Source of the DNA: Verrucomicrobiia bacterium
GTDB taxonomy: Bacteria; Verrucomicrobiota; Verrucomicrobiia; Opitutales; Opitutaceae
Length of the DNA: 64,000 bases
Direction of reading: 5' to 3'
NCBI GenBank assembly: GCA_011525695.1
Contig: WYBX01000084.1
Location: 1 to 64,000 of the forward strand
Each line of letters begins with the position of its first letter. The stretch's first letter is position 1. A program made the position numbers and the translations under genes. A model generated the notes under the pieces. It was given only the letters and a program-made list of their open reading frames with translations, was not told the DNA's origin and searched no databases. Below, piece by piece: positions 8,703-18,572 of this stretch.

Positions 8703-8719
8703 AGCAGACCACGCACCAG
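8703..8719 (-). promoter_or_regulatory. predicted sigma-54 (-24/-12) promoter for the VPEAG gene
   Basis: On the minus strand the site reads CTGGTGCGTGGTCTGCT, with exact GG-N10-GC spacing and 8 of 11 matches to TGGCAC-N5-TTGCW. The predicted transcript starts about 20 bases before the ATG at 8672. Just upstream, ACTGTC occurs twice, spaced about 21 bases, a possible activator site; that is only a visual impression. Confidence 0.5.
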
Positions 8720-8898
8720 CCCCTTGGGTTTTTTCGAATGGTTTCATAACACAGCACCAGACAGTGAGTAGAAAATGACAGTTTCTATTGGGACCCGCCT
8801 GGCATGCTGGGACTGGCTGGGTGGATGTAAGCATTTCCGACGTCATTTTGCAGAAACCCCGCAGCGCCGGAAGCGGTGGGTACGCAGTCCGCGGGGCG

Positions 8899-11800
8899 TC
8901 AGTTCATCCCGGCGATGAGGCGCTCGGCCTCGGTTGCCAGATCACTGCTCAAGCCGAGTTCCAGGGCACGTTGGAGCGAGCGACGGCTGGCCACGCGGTC
9001 CTCGAGTTGGTGCTGGGTGACTCCGAGATAGTACATCAATTCGGCATCGGTGCTGTTGGTCCGCGAGCTCTCCTGGAGCAGGTTGAGGGCGCGAGGATAA
9101 TTCTTCTGGCGCAGCATGATGATGCCCGCTGCCTTGGCGACTTCAGCGTCGTCCGGAAACGCCTCACGTGCCTCGAGGGCGAGCGCGCGCTCCTTCTGAG
9201 CATCACCCGGCGCACTGACACTCAGCAGAACGAGTTGCCGTTTGGCCGGGGAGAATCCGGGATATTGAGAGAGTACCTTTTCGAAAGTGCGTTTCGCCGC
9301 AGCGAAATCGCGCCGCTGGACATGCAGCGTCCCTGCTGCCATCAGGGCGGGCACGGCGTTGGCATTCTGCTCCAATGCCCGTTCAATTTCGGCGGCTGCA
9401 GTCGACGCACTGGCGGTGCTTCCGCTCCACGAAAGCATTTCCAGGAACCGGCGCGCGGCGGCGGCCCGGGAGAATCCAGAATTAAGTTCCAATGCCTCGC
9501 GCATCGCCTTTTCCGCCGCGGACAACTGCCCGACACTGTAGGCGGCCTCCGCCAGTTCAAAGAGGGTGTCCGGATCGCGGGGCTTCTTGCGGGCGGCCTC
9601 CTGAAGCAGGCTGAGCGCCCAAACGTGATCGCCGCTCTCGAAGGCGAGCCGGCCAAGGCTCTGGGCCACGTCCGGATCGTCCGGAGCCAGCTTCCGAGTC
9701 GTCTTTGCAAGCTCGAGGGCTTTGGCGAACTGCTGCTGGCTTCGATAGAGCCGGACCAGGCCCACGGCGGCCCGGACATTGTTCGGACTGGCGGCGAGGG
9801 CCGCTTCGTAGGCGCTGGTTGCGCGCTCCACCTCGCCGCTGCGCTCGTAGAGGCTGCCGAGCCGGATCAGGGCCACGGGGTCCGGCCGGGCGGCAACCAT
9901 CTTTTCCAGCATCGCCTTCGCTTCCGGCCCGGCAGCGGAGGGATCGAGCGCCAGCAATGACAAGGAGCGCCGGGCCTCCTCGATCTCCCGCAGGCCATCA
10001 CCCAGGCTGACGGCGCGTTCCAGGGCGGTCCGTGCAGCCTGTTCATCGCCCATCATATAGTGGGTCATCCCCAGATGGTACTGCACCTCGGCGGAATCGG
10101 GCAGCCGGCCGGCGCTTTCCGTCAGCAGGGAAAGGGCCCAGGCGTACTGGCCACGCTTGTGGAGAATCCATCCCAGCGTGTCGGCCGTGTGCGGCTCCCG
10201 GGGCAGCAGTTCACGGGCCCGCTGGGCCATTTCATAGGCCCGGTCGAGATCGTTGAGGTGTTCGGAATACAAATACGCGAGGTTGTTGAGCGCGGCGCTG
10301 AACCGGGGGTTGATGGCGAGGAGCTTTTCGTAGGCGTCCCTGGCGGCGGCGTAGTCCTTGCGTTGATCATGGATCACCCCGATCATCATCAGCGACTCGG
10401 CGCTCTTGGGATTCGCCGCCACCGCCTGCTCCAGGTTGGCCAGGGCTTTGTCCTGCTGGTTGGACGTCAGGTAGAGCCGGGCCAGCAGGAAATACGGCAT
10501 GGGAAGTTCCGGCTGCTGGCGAATGACCTTCAAGAGCGTGCCCTCGGCTGCCTGCGTATCGCCCTCGGCGATCTGCACCTTTGCCAGGATCAGATTTGCG
10601 CCGGGCGCGTCGGGATTCCTGACCAGTTGGGCGTTTATCCGGGCCTTGGCGGCCGCGAAGTCCTTCGTCTCCAGATCAAGGTTCACCAGCAATTCAGTCG
10701 CCGGCAGGAAGTCCGGCGCCACTTCGAGCGCGTGGTTGAAGGCCTGCCGGGCCTCCGCCGGCTTTTCCTGCTGGCGAAGGACCATGCCCATGAGCAGCCA
10801 GGTCTGCGGATTTCCCGGGGTCAGCTTTTCGAGTTCCCGGTAGACGGCCAGGGCGTCGTCGAATTTCCGCTGGACCCGGTAGGCATGTGCCAGCAGGAGT
10901 CGGGCCTGCTCCAGTCTTGGCTGCTGCTGCACGAGTTGCTGCAGGGCGGTCGTCGCGGCATGGGCATTGCCCTGGCGGAGGTTGATTTCGGCCAGCAGCA
11001 TGATCGAACTGGCCGAGCCGGGCGCGAGCGCAATGGCCTCGTTGAGGCTGGACACGGCCTTGACGACATCGCCGGCGGACAGATAACTGACGGCAAGCTG
11101 GTGATGCATTGGCGCCGATCGCGGATACATTTTCACTGCGCGCTCGAGTTCAATGACGGCCTTGCCGGATTCCCCCTGCGCCAGCAGGACGCGCGCGCCA
11201 AGCAGGAGGGCATCGGGATGGGCTGCATCGCGGGCGAGCACGTAGCCGACATCGGAAAGGCTGGCGTCGAAATCCTTCCGGCTTGCGGCCAGCTCCGCCA
11301 GCATCAGCCGCGCGGGAAGATAATCGGGCACTGCCGTTGTGATTTCCTCCAGCGCCGCCCGGGCGGCATCCGGCTTTCCAGCCTGCTGCAGGAACTGGGC
11401 AAAACGGATCCGCTGCGCGGAACGCATGGGGGCCAGGCTCGCGGCCTTGGCGAGTTCCGCCTCGGCCCGCGCGGTGTCGCCGCGGGTCCAGTGGAGCGTG
11501 CCGAGTGCGAAGCTGGCCGTGCTGAACTTCGGATCCAGCGAACGGGCACGCTCGAATGCGGCCTCCGCCTCGGAGTACTTCCGTTCGCGAAGGTCGAGCA
11601 TCCCGAGTGCGACGGCCACGGAAGCCGCCGAGGAACCCTGCAGGTCCTGCAATCGCCGCCGGGCCTCCGCGATCTCCGCCGGCTGCATTGCGGTTTCGGC
11701 CAGGAGCACGGGGGCTTCGGGATCCTGCGGCCGGCGGCCGAGCACGAACAGGAGTTCCTCCCGCGCATCATTGAACCTGCCGACGGCAGAATAGAGTTTG

Positions 11801-12123
11801 GCGAGGCGGATCCGCACCTCGAGATTGTCGGGTTGGAGTTCGCGCGCCTTGGAAAGGAACGGAAACACCCGGCCCAGCCGGCCCTGGTCGGAATAGATGA
11901 TGGCCAGCCCGGCGATGGCGTCCGCCTGCAGCGGATCGATCTGCAGGACGTTGAGGAATTCGATTTCCGCCTTTTCAAAGGCCTGGGCCTCGACGTGGGC
12001 CTGGGCATGCGCCAACCGGCGCGCCTTGCGTGCTTCCGCTGAACAACCGGAAGCGCCGATCGAAACCAGGACGCCGACGGCCAGCAGCAGAACGCAACGC
12101 GGGAAGGAGTTTTTCTGTGACAT
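8899..12123 (-). CDS. prsT: PrsT-like TPR lipoprotein of the exosortase system
   Basis: A 1074-residue protein with an N-terminal lipoprotein signal (lipobox ASGC, Cys at residue 27), followed by an almost unbroken array of tetratricopeptide repeats. Typical 34-residue units recur, for example ALNNLAYLYSE and ADTLGWILHKRGQYAWALSLL. Proteins of this type accompany exosortase genes in PEP-CTERM polysaccharide loci and are thought to organise export or assembly of the extracellular material at the membrane. The frame is open far upstream, to 13095, but that part overlaps the exosortase gene and reads as Arg/Pro-rich nonsense; the ATG at 12123 directly precedes the lipoprotein signal. The gene follows the exosortase by 83 bases on the same strand and is very likely co-transcribed with it. 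Confidence 0.88.
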   Translation of the reverse strand: MSQKNSFPRCVLLLAVGVLVSIGASGCSAEARKARRLAHAQAHVEAQAFEKAEIEFLNVLQIDPLQADAIAGLAIIYSDQGRLGRVFPFLSKARELQPDNLEVRIRLAKLYSAVGRFNDAREELLFVLGRRPQDPEAPVLLAETAMQPAEIAEARRRLQDLQGSSAASVAVALGMLDLRERKYSEAEAAFERARSLDPKFSTASFALGTLHWTRGDTARAEAELAKAASLAPMRSAQRIRFAQFLQQAGKPDAARAALEEITTAVPDYLPARLMLAELAASRKDFDASLSDVGYVLARDAAHPDALLLGARVLLAQGESGKAVIELERAVKMYPRSAPMHHQLAVSYLSAGDVVKAVSSLNEAIALAPGSASSIMLLAEINLRQGNAHAATTALQQLVQQQPRLEQARLLLAHAYRVQRKFDDALAVYRELEKLTPGNPQTWLLMGMVLRQQEKPAEARQAFNHALEVAPDFLPATELLVNLDLETKDFAAAKARINAQLVRNPDAPGANLILAKVQIAEGDTQAAEGTLLKVIRQQPELPMPYFLLARLYLTSNQQDKALANLEQAVAANPKSAESLMMIGVIHDQRKDYAAARDAYEKLLAINPRFSAALNNLAYLYSEHLNDLDRAYEMAQRARELLPREPHTADTLGWILHKRGQYAWALSLLTESAGRLPDSAEVQYHLGMTHYMMGDEQAARTALERAVSLGDGLREIEEARRSLSLLALDPSAAGPEAKAMLEKMVAARPDPVALIRLGSLYERSGEVERATSAYEAALAASPNNVRAAVGLVRLYRSQQQFAKALELAKTTRKLAPDDPDVAQSLGRLAFESGDHVWALSLLQEAARKKPRDPDTLFELAEAAYSVGQLSAAEKAMREALELNSGFSRAAAARRFLEMLSWSGSTASASTAAAEIERALEQNANAVPALMAAGTLHVQRRDFAAAKRTFEKVLSQYPGFSPAKRQLVLLSVSAPGDAQKERALALEAREAFPDDAEVAKAAGIIMLRQKNYPRALNLLQESSRTNSTDAELMYYLGVTQHQLEDRVASRRSLQRALELGLSSDLATEAERLIAGMN

Positions 12124-12206
12124 GAAGAAGAAGGGTTGCCCGGCGGGAGGGGTCTGATTGGGACGCGGGAAGTTTCGCGCCCGGCTGCAAGCATACCGGC
12201 GCTGGT

Positions 12207-13196
12207 TCAGCTGGCCGTGCGTGCGGACTCCCGTGACGGCAGCGTTTGCTGCGCCCGGGCGGCCGCGGATCGTTCGGATCGCGCCAGGAGGAGCAGGAAG
12301 AGGGAAAACGGAATCAGCGACAGGAGAAAGAAGATCGGGCCGCCTTGGCGATGGATGTAGGAATGCACCATCTCGGGACTGATGCGGACGCAAAGTTCGC
12401 CAATCGTGAAGATGCGCACGCCGTTGCGGAGCAGAGCGAGGGGAACGACGGCGACAGCCAGAAGGGTCCGCCGCCAAGGCGATTGGAGGAAGAGGTGGCC
12501 GGCGACAACGCTCGTGATGAAGAGCGCCAGCGTCGAGCGGATGCCGCTGCACTCCCGCGCGACTTCCAGGGCGATCCCCGGGAGTTGAAACACCAGATCC
12601 TGTCGGAGCACCGGCGTGCCGGCGATCGTGAACAGCCCGTAGGCGACACTGGCCGAACCGTGCTGGAGAAACGTCTCGATTCCCCGTTCGATCCACCCCG
12701 GCATCGGCAGCATGAACACGAGAAACCCAAGCGGAAATGCGATCGCCCGGATGACCGCCCAGCCCAGGAAGGCCGCCAACGTCCCCGTCAGCAGCAGCAG
12801 AAAGGCAAGGGTGGTCAGCGCGAGCGCGTCCGCCGGTGGCGGTTTCCAGCCGGCAGATTTCAGTGCGAAGTAGATCAGCAGGACGAGGCCGCCGGCGGCG
12901 ACTGGCACGATGGCGGCACGCACGGAAAACGCGGCGCGGCGGGGCAGCAGCGACCGTTGGGTCCAAATCAGGTATCCGCTGACCAGTGGAACGAGCAGAA
13001 TGTGCGAATACACCTCGCTGCCGAGCGAGAATCGGCCCAATTCGAAGAGTGGCCAGGAAAACGCCCCGATCACCGCCGCGATCGCCAGCACCCACCAGTA
13101 ATCGCGCCGGGCAGGCTGCGACGGCCCGCCGGCTGGCGCGAGCGTTGCGACGCCTTCGTTCCGCTGACGGGTTGACGGATGATCGGACTTCAGCAT
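12207..13196 (-). CDS. exosortase (XrtA/XrtC-like transpeptidase)
   Basis: A 329-residue polytopic membrane protein from the ATG at 13196, with about eight hydrophobic helices. The exosortase catalytic residues are present: Cys in ARECSGIRS (about residue 216), Arg in LLRNGVRIF (about 257) and His in EMVHSYIHRQGG (about 276-283). Exosortases cut proteins at a C-terminal sorting motif and probably join them to a surface acceptor. The VPDSG-type tails encoded in this window suggest the verrucomicrobial XrtC class, whereas the prsK/prsR/prsT context is typical of XrtA; sequence comparison is needed to choose. There is no fused EpsI domain. A longer frame to 13325 would overlap the beta-barrel gene and adds a low-complexity Ser/Thr extension, so I chose the later start. 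Confidence 0.9.
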   Translation of the reverse strand: MLKSDHPSTRQRNEGVATLAPAGGPSQPARRDYWWVLAIAAVIGAFSWPLFELGRFSLGSEVYSHILLVPLVSGYLIWTQRSLLPRRAAFSVRAAIVPVAAGGLVLLIYFALKSAGWKPPPADALALTTLAFLLLLTGTLAAFLGWAVIRAIAFPLGFLVFMLPMPGWIERGIETFLQHGSASVAYGLFTIAGTPVLRQDLVFQLPGIALEVARECSGIRSTLALFITSVVAGHLFLQSPWRRTLLAVAVVPLALLRNGVRIFTIGELCVRISPEMVHSYIHRQGGPIFFLLSLIPFSLFLLLLARSERSAAARAQQTLPSRESARTAS

Positions 13197-13227
13197 TGAG
13201 GGTTGGCGGGACAGGGAGCGCTGGCGT

Positions 13228-14511
13228 TCAATAGCGATATCCGATTTCGAAGCCGATTTGCTCGCTCTCGAAATCGAAGTCGCCGACGTTGGATGCGTTG
13301 TGGGTGGACTGGAAAAAGGCGGCAACCTCCGCCCGGCGAAATAGCGTCGTCGTCAGCCTGACGTCGTAGGAACGAAGTTCGTCCTGACGCTGGGGCCCGC
13401 CAGGATCCTCCCCGCGGATGTAGGCGACCTCCTGGAAGCTGGCGCGGAACGACAGCCGGAAATGGGTGAGCAGACGCTGATCGAAACCGATTGTACCGAC
13501 CGTCAGCTCCGCCGCCTGATCTGCGAAATAGGATGCCGCCACGGAGCGGGCCAGGGCCAGGCTGAGGCTGGTGGTCGTGAACGGCTCATAGCGAACGGCA
13601 CCCCGGTAGTGCGGCGTGCTGAGGGTCGAGCCGCGGGCCCCGAGAAACTGGCGGCTCTCCACGCCAGCCTGCAGTTCGAACTGCATCCGCGGTGACGCCC
13701 TCCAGGACATGCGCGCAAGCGGCCGGACAAACCCCATGTCCGAGGCGCGATAGACCAGCACGTAGCCGGTATCGAGCGCGAGCCCGGTCTGCAGGTCGCT
13801 GGTGAGGAAATGCTGCACTCCCGGCGAGACCGACCACTCGAACGTATCCGGAAAAGCCTCAACAAATGTGAGCCGCTGTTCCGCGTTGATGGTGAACAGG
13901 AGGTTGGGTGCGATCGGACGGGTCCCCGCGAAAGTTGTGGTCGAGACCTGCTGGCGGGTCTGCCGGCCGGTTTCCACCTGGGGGGAATCCGTGGCGCGGT
14001 ATCGCCCGGTGAGTTGCAGGAACCATCCGGCTGGGGCGAGCTGGCCGTTGAAATCAATCGCATGCTCCACCGTGTCGCGAAAGGCCTCACTGGAATAATA
14101 GACCCACGAGGGGGCATAATCGATCCACCAGCGCGAGCCCAGTTCCAGGCGCATTGCGGCCGTCCATCGGTCGATGTAGCTGGAGGCCAGTTCGCCGGAA
14201 CTCGCCCGGAGGCCGTCACCGTAGAGGAAACGGTAGTGCGCATGCGGCCGCGCGGCGAGCGGGCCCCAGCGGAACGGTGGAGGCTGGACGGTGCCGCCGG
14301 GCCGGGCGGGCACAGGCGGGGGGCTGCCGGCGGGCCGCGCGGGTTCGAAGGGCGGCTCGGACGACGCCAGGACCGACTGGGCGTCCACCGGCCGCGCCGC
14401 GAGGCAGGCAAGAAGCAGCAGGAACAACGTGTGGGCCCGGAAGCAGCTGCGTCCCGGTTGAAAACCGGGACGACCACTTTCGGAAGCCAACAGGGTGTTC
14501 AGACGATCCAT
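13228..14511 (-). CDS. outer-membrane beta-barrel protein of the exosortase locus
   Basis: About 427 residues from the ATG at 14511. It has a hydrophobic signal segment (AHTLFLLLLACLAARPVDAQ), a Pro-rich linker and then about 350 residues of alternating polar/aromatic strands. It ends in GFEIGYRY, with a terminal aromatic as expected for an outer-membrane barrel. Similar barrel proteins (TIGR03016-like, from memory) accompany exosortase/EPS loci and may form the export pore. The signal segment is preceded by about 24 residues including GRPGFQPG, encoded by a palindrome at 14451-14471; this may be an inserted repeat, so the true start is uncertain. It sits between the NRPS gene (38-base gap) and the exosortase (31-base gap), linking the biosynthetic and sorting gene sets. 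Confidence 0.72.
   Translation of the reverse strand: MDRLNTLLASESGRPGFQPGRSCFRAHTLFLLLLACLAARPVDAQSVLASSEPPFEPARPAGSPPPVPARPGGTVQPPPFRWGPLAARPHAHYRFLYGDGLRASSGELASSYIDRWTAAMRLELGSRWWIDYAPSWVYYSSEAFRDTVEHAIDFNGQLAPAGWFLQLTGRYRATDSPQVETGRQTRQQVSTTTFAGTRPIAPNLLFTINAEQRLTFVEAFPDTFEWSVSPGVQHFLTSDLQTGLALDTGYVLVYRASDMGFVRPLARMSWRASPRMQFELQAGVESRQFLGARGSTLSTPHYRGAVRYEPFTTTSLSLALARSVAASYFADQAAELTVGTIGFDQRLLTHFRLSFRASFQEVAYIRGEDPGGPQRQDELRSYDVRLTTTLFRRAEVAAFFQSTHNASNVGDFDFESEQIGFEIGYRY
14451..14471. repeat. short palindrome (REP-like) inside an N-terminal coding region
   Basis: GTCCCGGTT-GAA-AACCGGGAC has perfect 9-bp arms. It lies in the first codons of the beta-barrel gene and encodes part of GRPGFQPGR. 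A similar palindrome with a CCGGTT/AACCGG core occurs at 54202-54224, suggesting a small mobile palindrome family. Confidence 0.5.
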
Positions 14512-14548
14512 GGCAGGGGGTGACTCTCCGGCAGAAACGGGCGGGTGC

Positions 14549-17500
14549 TCAGCGAGCGCCGCCGGGCAGCCGCGCATTGATCGCTTCCGCCAGTTTGCGC
14601 ACATAGGGTTCGACCAGCATCGCGTGGGGGTTCAGCTCCAGTCGCACCATCTCGAGTTCGCCCTGCGACACGTCGCGCCAGCCCATGTTCGGATCGCTGA
14701 AGGTGGAATAGTTCCGCTGCGGCTTGAAGAGACTGACCCGGCCGGAATACGGCTGCGGAATATAGATTTCGCCGGCGTGATCGTTGAGCTTTTGGATGAA
14801 GTGTTCGATCGGGGCCTGCTGGTTGCCGCCCGAAAGGATCAGGCGGGCGCGGGTGAACGAAGCCTTGGCGATCGAACCGGCATACTCGACCAGCATCCGC
14901 AGCTTTTCCGCCACATAGCTGGCGGCGTCGACCGGCCCGAGTTCGAAGACATTCCGGAGGTGGAAGCCGATCATCTGCCGGTACAACGACAGCTTGCTGA
15001 CTCGCACGGCGGAAACGAAGTTGTAGGAGTCGAGCAGGGCGAGCAGTTCAACGCGGTGGCCCCGTGCCTCGAGGATGCGCGCGATCTCGAACGCCACCTT
15101 GCCGCCCATGCAGTAGCCCGCGAGGTTGTAGGGTCCGCTGGGCTGTTTCTGCAGGATCTCCTCCACATAGGCCGCCGCCATCTCCTCGATTGTCAGCAGC
15201 GGTTTTGTCACGCCGTCGAGGCCGAGCGACTGGAGGCCGTAAACGGGAACGCCCGGGGCCAGGTGGTGGGCGAGGCTCCGGTAGATCAGGATGTTGCCGC
15301 CGGCGCCGTGAACGATGAACAGCGCGGGTCGGTCCCCGCCTTCGCGAATCGGAACGAGGGCCTGCCATGACTGGGACGGGCTGGACTCGATTTTGAGCAG
15401 GGTGGCGAGCTGCGCAACGCTCGGATGCTGGAACAACGAGGCCAGTGGCAGCCGCCGGCCGAAGGTGTTCTCGACCCGGCTGAAGAGGTTGACCGCCAGG
15501 AGCGAATGACCGCCCAGATCGAAGAAGTTGTCATGCACGCCAATGGGCGAACGCTTGAGAACCTGCTCCCAGATTCCGGCCAGCTGTTGCTCGACCGCAT
15601 TGCGCGGCGCCACGTACTCGCCGGTTGCGGCGGGCGTGGTGGTGTCCGGAGATGGCAGCGCCTTCCGGTCGACCTTGCCATTGGGGGTGAGCGGCAGGGC
15701 GTCGAGTTTGAGATAAAGCGCCGGTACCATATACTCGGGCAGTCGTGCCCGCAGTGCTTCGCGGCAGGCCGAGACATCGGCTGATTGGCCCGGCTGACCG
15801 ACGTAGTAGGCCACGAGTTGTTCGTCCCTGACGATGACCACGGCATGGGCGACACCGGGCACCTGCGCCAGCGCCGACTCGATTTCACCGAGTTCGATCC
15901 GATAGCCGCGGAGTTTCACCTGGCTGTCGATTCGGCCGATGAAATCCAGCGTGCCATCGCGCCGCAGCTTCACCAGATCGCCCGTCCGGTAAAGCCGGCG
16001 GCCCGCTTGAAAGGGGCTGGCGACAAACCGGTCCTGGGTCAGCTCGGGCCGCCGCAGGTATCCCCGGGCCAGCCCGTCTCCACCGATCAGCAACTCGCCG
16101 TGCACGCCGAGCGGCACCGGCTGGTTCGCGGGATCGACAATGTAGAATTGCGTGTTGGCAATCGGTCGACCGACCCGGATCGGTTCGCCGGCCCTGACCT
16201 CCAGGACACTCGACCACACCGTCGTTTCCGTCGGGCCATACATGTTCCAGAGGGTGCGACACTTTCCGAGCAGCCGCTGTGCGAGATCGGCCGGCAGCGC
16301 CTCGCCACCGCAGAGCACGCTCAACCTCCGATCGCCCGGCCAGCCGGCTTCGAGCAGGAGCCGCCAAGTGGCGGGCGTGGCCTGCATCGTCGTGACTCCA
16401 TGGTCGCGCAGGAGACGGATCAATTCCGGTCCGTCCGCCACCTGCTGCCGGCTCGCGAGGATGATTCGCCCGCCACTGATGAGCGGCAGCCAGATTTCCA
16501 GCTCGGAAATGTCGAAGGAAAGCGTGGTGACCGCGAGCAGGACATCCTCCCGGGTGAATCCCGGTTCGCGCTGCATCGCGAGGAGGAAGTTGACCAGCGC
16601 CTGGTGCCCGATCTCGACGCCTTTGGGCCGTCCGGTGGAACCGGAGGTGTAGCGCACATAGGCGAGCGCCGCCGGCTGCGCCTTGCTGCGCGGCGGACTG
16701 GCGGAGCCGGACGTGGCCGGCTCGTCGACCAGCAGCGTCCGGGCCTGGTGAGCCGGGAGCTGATGGGCGAGGGCGGACTGGCAGACGATCACGCTGGCGC
16801 CGGAGTCCTCGATCATGAACTGGATCCGTTCCGCGGGGAAGGCCGGGTCCAGCGGGACATACGCGGCTCCGGACTGGAGCACCGCGAGCATGGCCGAGAC
16901 CATCGCGGGGGAGCGATCGAGGTACAGGCCAACGAGCGAATTCGATCCGACTCCCATCGCCTGGAGCCGCTGCGTGAGCAGGTCCGCCTGCCGCGCCAGG
17001 TCGCGATATGTCAGCTGCTCGCGGCCGAACTCGAGGGCGATGGCGTCGCCGGCCGCCTGCACCGACTTCGCCACCAGATCGACGACTGTGGACTCCGCCG
17101 GGTACGGCGTGTTCGTGCGATTGAAGCCATCGACCACCTGCGCGTGTTCCTCCGGCGAGAGCAGTCCCAGTGTCCGCCAGGGCGATTGCGGCGCCGAGGC
17201 CGCATTGGTCGCCAGCGTTTCGAAATTTCGAATCATGCGATCGATCGTGTCGGCATCGAACAGATCCGTGTTGTATTCCCAGACTCCGGACAGCAGGCCG
17301 CCGGACTCCCACATCCAGACTGCCAGATCGAACTTGGCGGTGTCGTTGTGGATCTCGAGTGGCGTGACCTCGAGGCCCTCGAGAGCGAGCGCCATGGGCG
17401 GGTCCTGGACAATGAAGGTGCTTTGAAAGAGGGGATTGCGACTGGCGTCACGTTCGAGCCTGGCCTGATCGACAATCAGCTTGAGCGGAACCCGCTGCCG

Positions 17501-18559
17501 CTGGTACGCGGTCAGGACGGTCTGGTGGACGGTGTCGAGGGCTTCAGCAAACGTGCCATTGGCCCCGAGCTGCGAGCGCAACGGCAGGGTGTTCATGCAG
17601 CAGCCCATCACGCCATCGAGGTTGCCGACGGTCCGGTTGGCGAAGGGGCTGCCCACAAGGATGTCGTTCTGACCTGAATACCGGGCCAGGAGGCATTTGA
17701 AGGCCGTAAGGAGGGTAACAAAGACGGACTTCCTGGCCGAGCGGGCGAACTCGCGGATGCGCGTGCTCGACGCGGCGGACAGCGAGAACTTCACCTCGCG
17801 ACCGGCGAATGTCTGGGTGGCGCCACGGGGGCGATCGAACGGCAGGCTGGTCTCGACCGGCGCGCCCTCCAGCCGGCTGATCCAGTCCTGCAGGTCGGCC
17901 TTGAAGCCCTCCTCGGCGAACCGCTCCTCCTGCCAGACCGAGAAATCGGGATATTGCAATGAAGGCGGCTCCAGCGCCGGTGTGCCGCCGCGGGAATAGG
18001 CGGCATAGGCCTGGCCAAACTCGCGCGCAAACTGGAGCACCGAGAGGTGATCGAGGATGATGTGGTGGAAATTGAACATCACCACGTGCCGCGCAGGTTC
18101 CAGGATGATCAGCGTCCCGCGGACCAGGGGGCCGTGCGTCAGGTTGAACCGATGCTTGCCTTCCTCGTCGATGGCGCGCGTGCGCGCTTGCTCACGGGCG
18201 GTCGGCGTGAGGCCGGAGAGGTCGAGCCGCCGGAACCGGATGGTGAGCTCGGGTTCCACGAGCTGCAGGAACTCGTCCTCGCGCATGGCGAAGGTCGTGC
18301 GGAGGTTCTCATGTCGGTTGACGACATAACGGAGGCTCTCGTCCAGCGCTCCGGCGTTGAGCGGACCGGAAACCTCGTAGGCCAGCGGGATGTTGTAGGC
18401 CGGATTCCCGAGATACAGGCTGTCAAGGAACCAGAGTTGCTGTTCCTGCGGAGTCGCGGGAAAGGCGTAAATCTCGGGTGGGGGCGGAGCCGGGGCCTCG
18501 GCCGGAGCGGAAGGTTCGGTGATCGTGGACATGCCGGAAACTGCTGGAGCTGGAGTCAT
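14549..18559 (-). CDS. NRPS module C-A-T-TE
   Basis: 1336 residues, a single elongation and release module. The condensation domain (about 35-480) has HHIILDH. The adenylation domain (about 480-990) has YTSGSTGRPKGV and NMYGPTETTVW. The carrier domain has DLGGHSLLAVNLF (Ser about 1020), and the thioesterase (about 1080-1330) has GYCMGG, where Cys replaces the usual Ser nucleophile. Reading the ten selectivity positions by eye against GrsA gives D-I-L-Q-L-G-M-V-W-K, close to published glycine codes (DILQLGLIWK); this is tentative. It starts 13 bases after the PKS gene and should accept the chain from that KS-AT-KR-DH-ACP protein, add one amino acid and release the product. There is no epimerase or methyltransferase domain. 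Confidence 0.92.
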   Translation of the reverse strand: MTPAPAVSGMSTITEPSAPAEAPAPPPPEIYAFPATPQEQQLWFLDSLYLGNPAYNIPLAYEVSGPLNAGALDESLRYVVNRHENLRTTFAMREDEFLQLVEPELTIRFRRLDLSGLTPTAREQARTRAIDEEGKHRFNLTHGPLVRGTLIILEPARHVVMFNFHHIILDHLSVLQFAREFGQAYAAYSRGGTPALEPPSLQYPDFSVWQEERFAEEGFKADLQDWISRLEGAPVETSLPFDRPRGATQTFAGREVKFSLSAASSTRIREFARSARKSVFVTLLTAFKCLLARYSGQNDILVGSPFANRTVGNLDGVMGCCMNTLPLRSQLGANGTFAEALDTVHQTVLTAYQRQRVPLKLIVDQARLERDASRNPLFQSTFIVQDPPMALALEGLEVTPLEIHNDTAKFDLAVWMWESGGLLSGVWEYNTDLFDADTIDRMIRNFETLATNAASAPQSPWRTLGLLSPEEHAQVVDGFNRTNTPYPAESTVVDLVAKSVQAAGDAIALEFGREQLTYRDLARQADLLTQRLQAMGVGSNSLVGLYLDRSPAMVSAMLAVLQSGAAYVPLDPAFPAERIQFMIEDSGASVIVCQSALAHQLPAHQARTLLVDEPATSGSASPPRSKAQPAALAYVRYTSGSTGRPKGVEIGHQALVNFLLAMQREPGFTREDVLLAVTTLSFDISELEIWLPLISGGRIILASRQQVADGPELIRLLRDHGVTTMQATPATWRLLLEAGWPGDRRLSVLCGGEALPADLAQRLLGKCRTLWNMYGPTETTVWSSVLEVRAGEPIRVGRPIANTQFYIVDPANQPVPLGVHGELLIGGDGLARGYLRRPELTQDRFVASPFQAGRRLYRTGDLVKLRRDGTLDFIGRIDSQVKLRGYRIELGEIESALAQVPGVAHAVVIVRDEQLVAYYVGQPGQSADVSACREALRARLPEYMVPALYLKLDALPLTPNGKVDRKALPSPDTTTPAATGEYVAPRNAVEQQLAGIWEQVLKRSPIGVHDNFFDLGGHSLLAVNLFSRVENTFGRRLPLASLFQHPSVAQLATLLKIESSPSQSWQALVPIREGGDRPALFIVHGAGGNILIYRSLAHHLAPGVPVYGLQSLGLDGVTKPLLTIEEMAAAYVEEILQKQPSGPYNLAGYCMGGKVAFEIARILEARGHRVELLALLDSYNFVSAVRVSKLSLYRQMIGFHLRNVFELGPVDAASYVAEKLRMLVEYAGSIAKASFTRARLILSGGNQQAPIEHFIQKLNDHAGEIYIPQPYSGRVSLFKPQRNYSTFSDPNMGWRDVSQGELEMVRLELNPHAMLVEPYVRKLAEAINARLPGGAR

Positions 18560-18572
18560 GACGGCCGCGAGA

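Noticed and set aside
12124..13095. Upstream extension of the prsT frame to 13095
   Set aside because: It overlaps the exosortase gene in another frame and is Arg/Pro-rich; the lipoprotein signal begins at the ATG at 12123.
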